A stretch of 64,000 bases of DNA from Closterium sp. Naga37s-1. Lineage: Eukaryota; Streptophyta; Zygnematophyceae; Desmidiales; Closteriaceae. Of this stretch, positions 55,021-64,000 are shown in pieces (the first letter of the stretch is position 1; each line of letters begins with the position of its first letter). The stretch spans positions 372,001-436,000 of the forward strand of contig CANJKZ010000267.1 of assembly GCA_947471745.1 (NCBI GenBank). Direction: 5' to 3'. The position numbers and the translations under genes were made by a program. The notes beneath the pieces were generated by a model, which was not told the origin of the DNA, made no database searches, and saw only the letters and a list, made by a program, of their open reading frames with translations.

Positions 55021-55569
55021 AAGCAGCATGCAATGAGCATTCCGCAAGCCCACTTACACACAAGGTCACTTCCGCTGTTTTTAGCAGGAAGGAGGAAGTG
55101 AACGGGACATATAGATAACAACCTGGGGGTGATAAGGAGGTGACAAGGGCTGGGAATACATTTTGGGGATTATGCTGAAGGCTGGCAAGGCTGGAGGGCA
55201 GGCATAAGAGGATAGAGCAGGGAAGCAGCCATGACGCCCGGCGCAGAGATGAGTTGGGCTTGTCATGGCGGGTACCGGGGGGGTAGGTGATGGTGGTGTT
55301 GGAAGGAGAAGGGAGTGTGGAAAACGAAAGGGAAGTGGGACTCTTATTGACTTCCTTATAATACGGATATATCACGGCTTTCCAATAAATTATACCACTG
55401 GGGAGGGGAGAGGCTTACCACCGAGAGAAGTGGAGGGGAGGGGATGGATGACAGATGATGCATTGCAGAGGAAAGCAATTCTCAGATGTGCCAACTACTC
55501 TCACCTTCTTGTTGGCACATCAACCTGCCTGCTGCCACGACGCAGTGATGTGTCCATTCATAGTGATGG
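55021..55569. other. insertion between modules, nothing recognised
   Basis: Sequence present here but not between the corresponding modules at 8.68-8.70 kb. No coding signal. Confidence 0.4.
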
Positions 55570-55720
55570 GATGGGAGCACGGGAGCTTGTGAACAGGGGA
55601 GGGGAGCATGGAAGCATGGGTGCATGGGAGCATAGGAGCATGGGTGCATGGGAGCATGGGAGCATGGGAGCATGGGTGCATGGGAGCATGGGTGCATGGG
55701 AGCAAGGGGGAGCAAGGATT
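55570..55720. repeat. GCATGGGA minisatellite, second array
   Basis: Units GCATGGGA and GCATGGGTGC as at 8700-9080, in the same position between modules B and C. Confidence 0.87.
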
Positions 55721-55739
55721 CAGCATGCCAGTTAATGGA

Positions 55740-56130
55740 CTACCATGGGAGATGGGAGAAAGGCAATGACAATATGGGTGGGCAATGGAGCAGCATGTAT
55801 GCTCTCTGCCCTTTACTCACACATTCCTACTTCCATCTGTTTCACTTCTGCCCTCCGTCCTAGGCATCATGGCGTGCCTCCCAAGCAGCACACAATGCAC
55901 TTGAGCACCCTATATGAGACGCCGTGTAAAAGAGCAGGATATGCTTCCATTGTTCAAGAGCCGATATAATTAATAGAAGGGCTATCGCATTACACATATT
56001 GCACCCAAGATTATCCAGGAAAGCCTGCCTTACATAGCTGTTCCATCTTGCCTGAGGGGCCCTGCAATGTGTTAGTGGAGTGATAGGCACAGGTCATGCT
56101 GCAGCATGCCGGCCAACCCAGCAAAGATAA
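55740..56130 (+). repeat. dispersed repeat, module C, second copy
   Basis: Collinear with 9090-9480 (GACAATATGGGTGGGC, GGCATCATGGCGTGCCTCC, CTTGCCTGAGGGGCCCT). Confidence 0.75.
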
Positions 56131-56323
56131 TTCCCTCCAGCAAGCCACTGCATCCTCATGCATGACCCCTGCAGGGTTCGATATGTATGTGGTGTGGATA
56201 CCGCTATTATTCCTACTCTTTCGCACTGCATGTACTCCCCCCACTCTACACACCCATTGCCTCCACGCCTCTCCTCCTAGCAGTCACAGTCAACTCTGCT
56301 CTAATGAGTCTCCCTCCCCTTGA

Positions 56324-57294
56324 TCACCCTCTGCCCACCTTACCTCTCCCTATCCACCTGCACACATTGTCATTGTATACAAATTTTCCATTTGGCAGCT
56401 TGAGAGCTGTCAGCCTGGTCAGGGCACTCAGCTGTTGCAGCCCATCATCTGTGACTTCCAAATATTCCACATCAAGCCACTCAAGCCCTGTCAACCTCCC
56501 CACATGCACCATGCCGCCATCTGTCACACCCTTGCAGCCAGAAAGGTCCAGCTTGTTGAGAGAGGAGAGGCTTGTCAAGTGCAGCAGTCCGTCATCGGTG
56601 ACCGCCGTTCCCCTCAGAACAAGCTCCTTCAGCGATGCCAGCCTCCCCACACCCACCATTCCAGCGCTTGTTACACCCTCGCATTTGGAAAGGTCCAGCT
56701 CTCTGCGAGAAGAGAGATCTGTCAATTGCAGAAGGCCAGCATCTGTAATTGTTGTCCCATCCATCATAAGTACCTTAAGCCCTGTTAGCCTCCCCACATG
56801 CACCATGCCAGCATCCGTCACGCCCTTGCACGAAGAAAGCCACAGCGTCGCTAGAGAGGTCAGTGTTGTCAAGTGCGCCAGACCAGCATCGGTCACCTTG
56901 GTCGCCCAGAGATCGAGGCGCACGAGACTGGTCAAGGAACTAATGCTTTCCAAGGCACTGTCTGACAAGTCTGCGTGACCCAAGTATAGATTCTCCAGCC
57001 GTGGCAGCTTGTAGAGGTGCTTGATGCCCTCTGCACTGAAGCCTGAGCTAAAATTTAAGTCGATGCGCGTCAGACGCGTCATGGTGGACACATGGGCGAG
57101 CATGGCGTCTGGAAGGTCGTGGAGCTTGCTCAGATTCAGAAAGGTATCTCGTGATGCAGAAATGGATGAAGAGGGAATGAATGAGAAGCAAGGAATGACC
57201 ATGTGAGAGGAATGACCAGCGAGGATTACTTGGTGACGAGGATCCAGATTTGTGTTCGATTCAGATTGGGCTTTTGTGACGCTGTCTGGATTGC
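56324..57294 (-). CDS. LRR gene 4, leucine-rich-repeat exon
   Basis: Minus-strand exon after a good acceptor (TTTTTCTTCCAG, exon starting at 57294), ending at a stop at 56324; about 323 residues with no lesions. An N-terminal region of about 70 residues leads to SGFSAEGIKHLYKLPRLENL, as in LRR gene 2. At least ten LRRs of about 24 residues follow, many of the forms TKVTDAGLAHLTTLTSLATL and CKGVTDAGMVHVGRLTGLKV. The C-terminus is VCRWIGRGKVGRG, related to RRIGR in the other copies. A 5' exon, presumably a coiled coil, should lie upstream but is not evident by 58 kb. Probably a cytosolic protein-binding solenoid; function unknown. Confidence 0.75.
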
Positions 57295-57770
57295 CTGGAA
57301 GAAAAACGCTCAGGGAGCTGAACACAGTGTAAATGCACTTGCCATTGACGCAATGCGCGCTCGACAATATGGATTACACTACACCAAAGTACAGGCTAAC
57401 TAAGCCACTGTTTTCTTCCCCCAATATTTTGCGAATCTGCATAAAAACTCAAAACACTTTACATTCAGATCGCCCGCTTTCTTCCCAACTACATGTTTTG
57501 ACCACCTCAACCACACCTAACTGCATGAACCTTACCCAACATTCTCTGTCCACAAAATTTGCTGCACTCATTCTCTCGCACACATTTCTACAACCACATC
57601 TACTACCCCCCCTCTCACCCCCCCCCCCCCCCCCCCCCCCCCTTTCTCCTCCCCCACCTAATCTGTGCACGTAACCTAGCAGTATTCCTGTCAAATCAAG
57701 AAGAATTTTCAGTGCTGCTAGCCATATCCGAATCCCAAACAAACATCAAATCGTAACAGATGTGAATCGT
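57295..57770. other. upstream of LRR gene 4; C25 run
   Basis: Unassigned, with a pyrimidine-rich stretch around a C25 run at 57618-57642. May contain the intron and lost 5' exon of LRR gene 4. Confidence 0.45.
57618..57642. repeat. C25 homopolymer
   Basis: Exactly 25 C residues, as at 2560-2584 (C) and 17387-17411 (G). Confidence 0.95.
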
Positions 57771-58950
57771 CATGAGTCATATACAAGGCCGGAAGTGGTC
57801 TAGGTCGGTCAAAGTCAAAGCCCCACACCCACACAAGATGGGCCAGTCGAGGCTAGCTTTCCCACAAGGTAGGTTAGTCAGGGCCTATGATAGTCATTCT
57901 GAGGCCAGGTTGGTCACCAGCTGGCTGGGTAAGCCACAAGCTAGGTCTCTCAAAGAATAGGTCAGTCCGTTAGATATGACAGTCACAAGCGTCAGTCTCA
58001 AGTTGAATCAGCTAGAAATTCAGTCAGTCAGAGGCTATGTCACAGGTCAAGGCACTCACAGCACAGGATAAGACAACCGCAAACAGAGACACTCACAATC
58101 TAGGCCCTTCATGGAATAGGTCGGTCTCAAGCTGGGTCAAGCACAAGCTAGGTCTGACACAAATCAGGTCAGTCATTAGCTAGAATGGTCACAGGTTAGG
58201 TCACTTACGAACTAGGCCATTCAGGCACAAGCTAGGTTAGTAGGCATAGGCTGGATCACTCACAACAACCTGGGTCAGTCATATGCAATGCAAGGCTAAC
58301 CACAGCCACGTTAGATGCGACCAGCAAGTCACGTTTTGACTCGACTTTCCCAATTCAATTGTGTCGAGTGGAGTCAGTCCAATAATTTACTTGAACCGAA
58401 ACGAGTAGAGTGGAGTCAGCTCAAGTCAAGCTAATGGCCAATGCATTGCCTGACTGGAATTGATAGAGTCAGCAATGCCTCACTAAGTCAGTGACTCGAC
58501 GAGATTCAGCTAGCTCGTCGCTAGTCGAGTAGGTTGTTGTGACCCAAGCACTTACCTTGGGTACATGCCACCAGCACAGGACCCGCATGTGCCCATCTAT
58601 TGTGAACGAACAGCCACATTACCAGGTTGAGTGAGGGCCAAATCGACCCGACATTTGACTCTTGATCGACTCGAGGTTGACTCGACTCGGCTCATCCCTG
58701 TGCACATGTCTAGGCTGTCAGCCACAAGCTAGGTCAGCCACAAGCTAGGTCAGCCACAAGCTAGGTCGGCCATGAGATAGGGCAATCACCAAGTATGTCA
58801 GTGACAGCCTAGGTCAGACAGGCTAGGTCAGACAAGCTAGGTCAAACAGGCTAGGTCAATCACGGGCAAGATAAGTCACAACTAGTGTCCGTCACAGCCT
58901 AGGTTCGTCACAAGCTGGGGTGGGTCACAGGTCGGTCAGAACCTGGGTGA
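57771..58950 (-). repeat. dispersed element with CACAAGCTAGGTCA repeats
   Basis: Degenerate 13- to 18-bp units (CACAAGCTAGGTCAGT) in 57.8-58.3 and 58.7-58.9 kb, with a conserved core at 58.32-58.72 kb. Core and tracts are the inverted counterpart of 41.64-42.53 kb, and the right end is the inverse of 16.99-17.30 kb. No coding signal. Confidence 0.78.
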
Positions 58951-59659
58951 GTGACAGCGTGGGTGTACGAACCAGGGAAGGGAAAGCAGTACGGAAGGTC
59001 CAGCACGCTACGAGGGGCAATCATGCGTCAAGGGGGAATGCCAGTGGCGGTGTGCAGGAATTGTCAACGACTCGGTATCTAACTTTGAGGTGCAAATCAG
59101 GCTCTGACACAACTACGAGCACCATGATTCGAAGGCTGTGAGCCTCTGCAAATGCGGAGATCCAACATGGGAACCATCCCAAAATTGACAAGCCCCCAGA
59201 AGTTACTTTCAAAAAAGTTACTGTTGCAAAGTAACTTCTGCGGGGCATTTGGTTGTGGTGGTGCTCCGAAACCGAACCGAAATTTGGGATGCAGGTTCAA
59301 ATGTGGTCTGGGCGCGGAGGTTTCGGCTTGGCACCAATCTGCTTGCAGAACTACTGTCGCGCGCGTCACATTTTGCAGTGGCAACAAATAGGGTCACACA
59401 GAGGTGCATTTCTCTGATAGCACGGGTGGCACCGTCGCTGTACAGATTCCCTCTGGCGTCGCTGTATTTGGCGCGACACTGTTCAGATTCCCTTCTGTCC
59501 CCAATATAGCAATTCAACACGTTAGTTCGATATGGGCTCTGAATTTTTTAGCAAATTCATATTGAACACATTGTATCAACAAGTAGTAAGAAAACTGACA
59601 TATTGATTAGCTGTTTTGTGGTTACAATTTTTTAGTTTAGTTGTTTCATAATGATTTTA
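58951..59659. other. no gene recognised; one hairpin
   Basis: Unassigned. A perfect 13-bp stem, CAGAAGTTACTTT (59197-59209) with its reverse complement at 59228-59240, extends by four more G-C pairs past a one-base bulge. CGTCGCTGTA-type words are duplicated near 59430-59470. Confidence 0.5.
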
Positions 59660-60310
59660 AACACCCAAACTTGTCCTGCATGCTTTCAATATACTAGAAT
59701 GCTTGAATGATTAAGAGAAACATTGTTAAGAATAACAAACAGACGTCGAAATGACACGTCGTATCGCACAGGCCTATCCTTGCGCAGTTTTCCCTGCTCA
59801 ATTGTTCGACACTGCATATCTTCCTACCAGATGCGGCGAATGGCACCAAACTTGTCCTGAATGCTTGCAATATACTAGAATGCGTGTCTGGATGCTGGCC
59901 TGAATCTGTGCAAGGATAGGCCTGTGCGCAACATGTCACTGCGCCAACGTCTGGATGCATTTTTTACCACTATTTCTTCACACACTTCTCTACTACATCC
60001 TATTACCTAGCCATGGGAACTGATTTCATATCGTTAGCACAACTATGCAGCTCGTGACACATGTTTGTGCGTTTGCTGGCCTGAATCTGTGCAAGGATAG
60101 GCCTCTGCGCAACATGTCACTGCGCCAACATCTGGATGCCTTTTTTACCACTATTTCTTCACACACTTCTCTACTACATCCTATTACCTAGCCATGGGAA
60201 CTGATTTCATATCGTTAGCACAACTATGCAGCTCGTGGCGCATGTTTGTGCGTTTGCTGGCCTGAATCTGTGCAAGGATAGGCCTGTGCGCAACATGTCA
60301 CTGCGCCAAG
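59660..60310 (-). repeat. short array of a diverged 181-bp satellite, inverted
   Basis: Period 181 bp: CTGGCCTGAATCTGTGCAAG at 59895, 60076 and 60257, and AAACTTGTCCTG at 59667 and 59848. Read opposite to the large array it is homologous in phase: CAAGGATAGGC, a TTTCTT.CAC word, TCTACTA, GCAGCTC and GTGCG fall at matching offsets. One fragment (CAGGCCTATCCTTGCGCAG, about 59770) lies in the other orientation. Confidence 0.85.
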
Positions 60311-60328
60311 TTCTTGTTTTTATTTTCT

Positions 60329-60451
60329 TGTCGAAAGAAAAGGATGGTTGCACTATCGAGAAAGTTGGGTACAAGTAACAAAGCCTATACCCTACATTAG
60401 CTACCCCACTAAAGCCTACATTTTATTATGACACACGCATATACTTTGACA
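60329..60451 (-). repeat. 3' LTR of copia element 2
   Basis: Plus-strand ends TGTCGAAAG and CTTTGACA. The preceding five bases (TTTCT) are the expected target duplication, but its partner is outside the window. Confidence 0.75.
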
Positions 60452-60677
60452 CACCCCCATAGGCAAAGTGGGGGAGAGCAAGGGGTCACAAGACCAGTCA
60501 AGAGAAGCAAAGCAAGCTCAGGGTGGATCACAACGTCACCACACAGACTGAGCACAAGCAAAGGGCCACAAGGCCAGTTCACATGCAGAGGTATATATGC
60601 AACAACAACAGCACAGTGATCTCTACCTAGCAGAGCAAGCATGCAGGTATATATATAGATCACAGTACAAGCAAAGT

Positions 60678-63389
60678 CTACAGCAAGTGACGAAACGTGG
60701 GCACAAGGCCTAACAGACTGCAAAAACGCTGATGATCACCAGACGGAAGCGCCTTGGTGAATATATCAGCAGTGTTGGCCCGAGTGGCCACGTGAGCAAG
60801 ACGAAGCTGACCACGCTGCTGCAACTCTCGAGCCAGGAAGTAACGTAGAGCGATGTGATTCGTTCTGTGCTCCAGTCTGTGCTCCTGACACAAGGCAATG
60901 GCGGCCTTGTTGTCGACGTACAGCACTGGAGGAGAACAAGGCCGCTCTCCCAAGTCGGTCAGCAGGTAGGTGAGCCAGCGTAACTCCTGTGCAGCCATGA
61001 CTGTGGCGTAGATCTCAGCTTCACAATAGGAGTTGAGAACTGAAGACGAGCGTGTAGAACGCCAAGAAACCGAACCAGAGCCAAGGCTGAAGGTGTAACC
61101 CTGTGACGACCGCTGCGTAGCCTGGTCGTCAACCCAAGAAGCGTCTGAGTGCCCAGTGAGGACAACGTCGCTCCGTCCTCCAAGCACGAGCCCCATGCCC
61201 GATGTACTGCACAAGTAGCGTAGTACCCTCTTAGCAGCATCCATGTGCAACTTTCGGTGCCGACCAGGAGCCACGTAGCGAGCCAGAAGGCCAAGAGGGT
61301 ACGCAAGGTCAGGACGAGTGCAGGTCATCAGGTACATGAGGCAGCCCACTAGCTCTGGGTACAGACCACTCGGCTCTACGGACTCGTCCGAAGGTGGAGC
61401 AGAGAGCGAGTGACCTGTAGCCAGAGGAGTGGCCTGTGCCGAGGACCAGGTGAAGCCGAAGCGCTGAAGAACCTGCTGCACCATGTGTGACTGAGTCAGT
61501 GTGATGGTGCGGCGTGCTCTGTCCCGGGTGATCCGCAAGCCAAGATAGCTTGTCAGCTCACCCAAGTCTGTGCACGTGTGTCTCTTCTGCAGCTCCGACT
61601 TCACCAGGGCGAGAGCCTCAGTGTCAGCAGTGGCAAAGACCAAGTCGTCGACGTACACGAGGATGTAGAACGGCGGCAGCGAAGTGTCGGTGCGCAGAAA
61701 CAGCGACGGGTCTCCAGTCGACGGAGCAAACCCAAGAGCCGCAAGTGTCGTCCTCAGTGTGTCGTGCCACTCACGTGGCGCCTGGCGGAGACCGTAGACC
61801 GGCCGCCTGAGGCTCCACTGGGTACCAGGAGGGAACGACCTAGTGAAGCCAGGTGGGCGGCGCAGCCAGATCTCCTCGTGCAGGCTGCCCTGTAAGAAGG
61901 CTGTGCTGAAGTCAAGAGAGTGAAGCTCGTAGTCACGCTGAGCGGCAACGTGCAGCAGCACCCGAAGAGTGGTCATCTTCGGGGTGGGGGAGAAGGTCTG
62001 GAAGAAGTCTACTCCCTCTCGCTGACTGAAACCGCGTGCAACGTAACGCGCCTTGAAGGCAGGCGGAGAACCCGGCGGCCGCTTCACCCTGAAAATCCAC
62101 ATGCCACTGACGATGTTCGCCCCAGGTGGGGGAACCTCGTCGACGTAGGTGCCTGTGGACTTCCAGGATGCCATCTCTGCGTCCATGGCTGTCTGCCACT
62201 GAGAGGAGTACTCACCCGCGATCGCCTCAGCGTAAGAGCGCGGGGTCGGGATGTCTGGAGCATCCGGGTCTCCCTCAGGGGCAAGCAGCATGGACACGAG
62301 ATGAGGCGCAGCGGCTGCAAGACACTCAAGGTCCTCCTGTCTGTCCTCAAGGACGTCCGTGCCAAGAGCACACTCACCCCCGACGGACGGAGGACAGACA
62401 GACTCAGACTCAGCAACAAGACTAGCGGCGTAGTCTAGACGACAGGCAGCAGCAAAGTCAACAAGCTCAGCAACTAAGGCAGACGTAGCAGCAGACTCAA
62501 ACGACGGGTCAGTGACAACAGTGGCTAGCAGACGCGTGACAGTAGGGTGCTCAGCACGAAACCGGTCAGACTCGGGGTCCGCAACGACAGGCAGAGAAGA
62601 TGCAGGAGGGGACGGCAGAGGAACACGCTGCGGAGGAGAGGAAGGACGGCGGACTACGAGGTGGGTGTCGGGGACAGCCGGCAGACGCGGACGAGGAACA
62701 CGACGACCGGAACGACCAGAACAGACAGGCGAGACAGGACGCGACGCAGGCTCACAACGCTCAGTAAGACCACCTAGCTGCTCAGTGTAAGGAGAAGGAG
62801 CAGGCAGCGGTGAGCCAGGCTGTAACGGAAGACCAGTAGACGAAGGGAGACTAAGAACCTGGCGAAGCACAGAGTCAGGAGGTGGCTGAGACGACGGAGA
62901 CGGTGGAGCGAAGAACAGGCGCGGCTGTGCAGTGACACCAGCACCAGCAGCTCCAGTACCCCCAGCAGCTCCAGCACCTCCAGCAGTCCCAGAACCCTCA
63001 GCGCCAGCTCCTCCAGCAGCAGCACCCCCAGAACCGGCACCTCCAGTCCCAGGGTCTCCAGCCTCAGTGCCTCCAGCAGCAGCACCCTCAGGCTCAGCAC
63101 CTCCAGCAGCTCCAGAACCCTCAGTGCCAGCTCCTCCACTACCAGCTCCACCAACAGCAGCACCCCCAGAACCGGCACCTCCAGTCCCAGGGTCTCCAGC
63201 CTCAGTGCCTCCAGCAGCAGCACCCTCAGGCTCAGCATCTCCAGCCCCAGCAGCTCCAGTACCTCCAGTACGAGCACCTCCGGGACCAGCACCACTCCCA
63301 GCTCCAGTGACGTCAGCAGAAGTACCTCCAGCGGCAGAGCCCCGAGCTCCAGAAGCGCGACCCTGACGGCGACCGTACCAGTCGTGCAG
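60678..63389 (-). CDS. copia element 2 linker, RT and RNase H
   Basis: Continuous minus-strand frame from just after an in-frame TAG (63390-63392) to a TAG at 60678. The first 230 or so residues are Gly/Ala/Glu-rich repeats (GAAGGAEPEGAAAGGTEAGD). RVT_2 follows with PKMTTLR, LDFSTAFLQGSLHEEIW, YGLRQAPREWH and YVDD, then RNase H (LTGHSDASWVDD, SYCEAEIYATVMAAQELRW, DNKAAIAL), ending PTFRHLL. All visible catalytic residues are kept and no frameshift occurs. Annotating from the GTG at 62870 would cut the linker short. Confidence 0.85.
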   Translation of the reverse strand: MHDWYGRRQGRASGARGSAAGGTSADVTGAGSGAGPGGARTGGTGAAGAGDAEPEGAAAGGTEAGDPGTGGAGSGGAAVGGAGSGGAGTEGSGAAGGAEPEGAAAGGTEAGDPGTGGAGSGGAAAGGAGAEGSGTAGGAGAAGGTGAAGAGVTAQPRLFFAPPSPSSQPPPDSVLRQVLSLPSSTGLPLQPGSPLPAPSPYTEQLGGLTERCEPASRPVSPVCSGRSGRRVPRPRLPAVPDTHLVVRRPSSPPQRVPLPSPPASSLPVVADPESDRFRAEHPTVTRLLATVVTDPSFESAATSALVAELVDFAAACRLDYAASLVAESESVCPPSVGGECALGTDVLEDRQEDLECLAAAAPHLVSMLLAPEGDPDAPDIPTPRSYAEAIAGEYSSQWQTAMDAEMASWKSTGTYVDEVPPPGANIVSGMWIFRVKRPPGSPPAFKARYVARGFSQREGVDFFQTFSPTPKMTTLRVLLHVAAQRDYELHSLDFSTAFLQGSLHEEIWLRRPPGFTRSFPPGTQWSLRRPVYGLRQAPREWHDTLRTTLAALGFAPSTGDPSLFLRTDTSLPPFYILVYVDDLVFATADTEALALVKSELQKRHTCTDLGELTSYLGLRITRDRARRTITLTQSHMVQQVLQRFGFTWSSAQATPLATGHSLSAPPSDESVEPSGLYPELVGCLMYLMTCTRPDLAYPLGLLARYVAPGRHRKLHMDAAKRVLRYLCSTSGMGLVLGGRSDVVLTGHSDASWVDDQATQRSSQGYTFSLGSGSVSWRSTRSSSVLNSYCEAEIYATVMAAQELRWLTYLLTDLGERPCSPPVLYVDNKAAIALCQEHRLEHRTNHIALRYFLARELQQRGQLRLAHVATRANTADIFTKALPSGDHQRFCSLLGLVPTFRHLL

Positions 63390-63392
63390 CTA

Positions 63393-64000
63393 CTGCGAGG
63401 TGAGAGGCACACGCGGACGAAGGCGGCTACTCCAAGGAAACCGCGCAACAGCAGACTCAGAACCCTCAGCGCCAGTACCCGCAGCAGCTCCAGAACCTCC
63501 AGCGCCAGCACCCTCAGCAGCTCCAGAACCTCCAGCTCCAGCGCCACCAGCGTCAGTACCTCCAGCAGCTCCAGAACCACCAGCGCCAGCACCCTCAGCA
63601 GCTCCAGAACCTCCAGCTCCAGCGCCCTCAGCAGCTCCAGAACCTCCAGCAGAAACAACTCCAGTGGCAGAGTCACCAGCTCCAGCGCCTCCCGCAGCAG
63701 GGCCCCTAGCTCCAGCAGCGCGACCCTGACGGCCAGCGTACCACTCAAGCAGCTGCTGTGGGGAGAGAGGGAGTCGACGACGAGATTGCAGTGGCGAGGC
63801 ACCAGCGGAGCGACTACGGAGACGGCCGCTCCAGGGAGACTGCTGACCAGACGCCTCAGCGCCCCCAGGCTCAGCACCCCCAGACTCCTCACACCCAGGC
63901 TCAGCACCTCCAGTCTCCGCACCCCCAGGCTCAGCACCCCCAGGCTCAGCACCCCCAGGCTCCGCACCCCCAGGCTCAGCACCCCCAGAAGCAGCACCCC
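63393..64000 (-). pseudogene. copia element 2 upstream linker
   Basis: Same frame, upstream of the TAG. Contains GGAEPGGAEPGG repeats, one LSPQQLLEWYAGRQGRAAGA module and GAAEGAGAGGSG repeats, running off the window end. The TAG falls in a second module (SQ-stop-LHDWYGRRQGR) at the place where the first has CAG. Confidence 0.75.

Larger units (their letters stand above)
60329..64000 (-). mobile_element. Ty1/copia LTR retrotransposon 2, cut by the window end
   Basis: 3' part of a second copy of the family of element 1: a 123-bp LTR, the same CTATGGGGGTG PPT, RNase H, RT and a long Gly/Ala-rich linker. Coding sequence is close to element 1 over RT/RNase H, but the LTR is much more diverged (only blocks such as CTACCCCACTA and AGCCTACA match), so they are sub-families. 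The 5' half and other LTR lie beyond 64000. Confidence 0.88.

Noticed and set aside
62774..63997. 407-codon Leu/Val-rich minus-strand ORF
   Set aside because: It is a shifted frame of the Gly/Ala-rich copia linker; the true frame is the one continuous with RT.

Overview
The window is eukaryotic nuclear DNA, repeat-rich and gene-poor. It has introns with GT..AG borders, LTR retrotransposons of the Ty1/copia and Ty3/gypsy types, a long tandem satellite, minisatellites and a small family of leucine-rich-repeat (LRR) genes. No bacterial-style operons occur. Copia elements with a plant-like PBS resembling tRNA-Met, the green-lineage style of the gypsy polyprotein and the LRR paralogues suggest a streptophyte green alga. 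A Closterium-like desmid is my best guess, but it rests on pattern memory and no search was run.

Layout. 0-12 kb: minisatellites, an LRR pseudogene (minus strand, 3.3-3.9 kb), a truncated unknown ORF (7.7-8.1 kb), a mosaic of dispersed repeats (8.1-10.2 kb) and an apparently intact two-part gene with a coiled coil followed by LRRs (minus, 12.1-10.6 kb). 12-18 kb: mostly unassigned DNA with a 385-bp MITE (TSD TTA) and a G25 run. 17.9-24.6 kb: copia element 1, complete with 129-bp LTRs and TSD TACTT but broken by a stop, a frameshift and a GC-rich block where gag should begin. 25.9-35.5 kb: about 52 copies of a 181-bp satellite with higher-order repeats. 36.6-39.1 kb: an unrecognised six-exon gene. 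39.9-41.5 kb: a young non-autonomous LTR element (TSD CACGT). 43.9-51.5 kb: a third LRR gene split by a gypsy element. 52.6-57.3 kb: more dispersed repeats and a fourth LRR gene. 57.8-60.3 kb: CTAGGTCA-type repeats and a short, inverted, diverged array of the same 181-bp satellite. 60.3-64 kb: the 3' part of a second copia element, cut by the window end.

The most interesting object is the gypsy element. Between its protease and reverse transcriptase it carries a complete-looking C5-cytosine DNA methyltransferase domain (about 48275-49240, minus strand) with recognisable motifs I, IV, VI, VIII, IX and X. The same reading frame is interrupted six times, always by TAG, which fits CAG-to-TAG change in CHG context. 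One further TAG of the same kind sits in copia element 2. An element that encodes a cytosine methyltransferase and shows a possible methyl-cytosine deamination signature deserves follow-up.

Few genes appear to work together. The LRR genes are dispersed paralogues (two probably intact, two broken), the retroelements are at least partly degenerate, and the six-exon gene has no recognisable partner. Functions beyond the retroelement domains are not known from this sequence.
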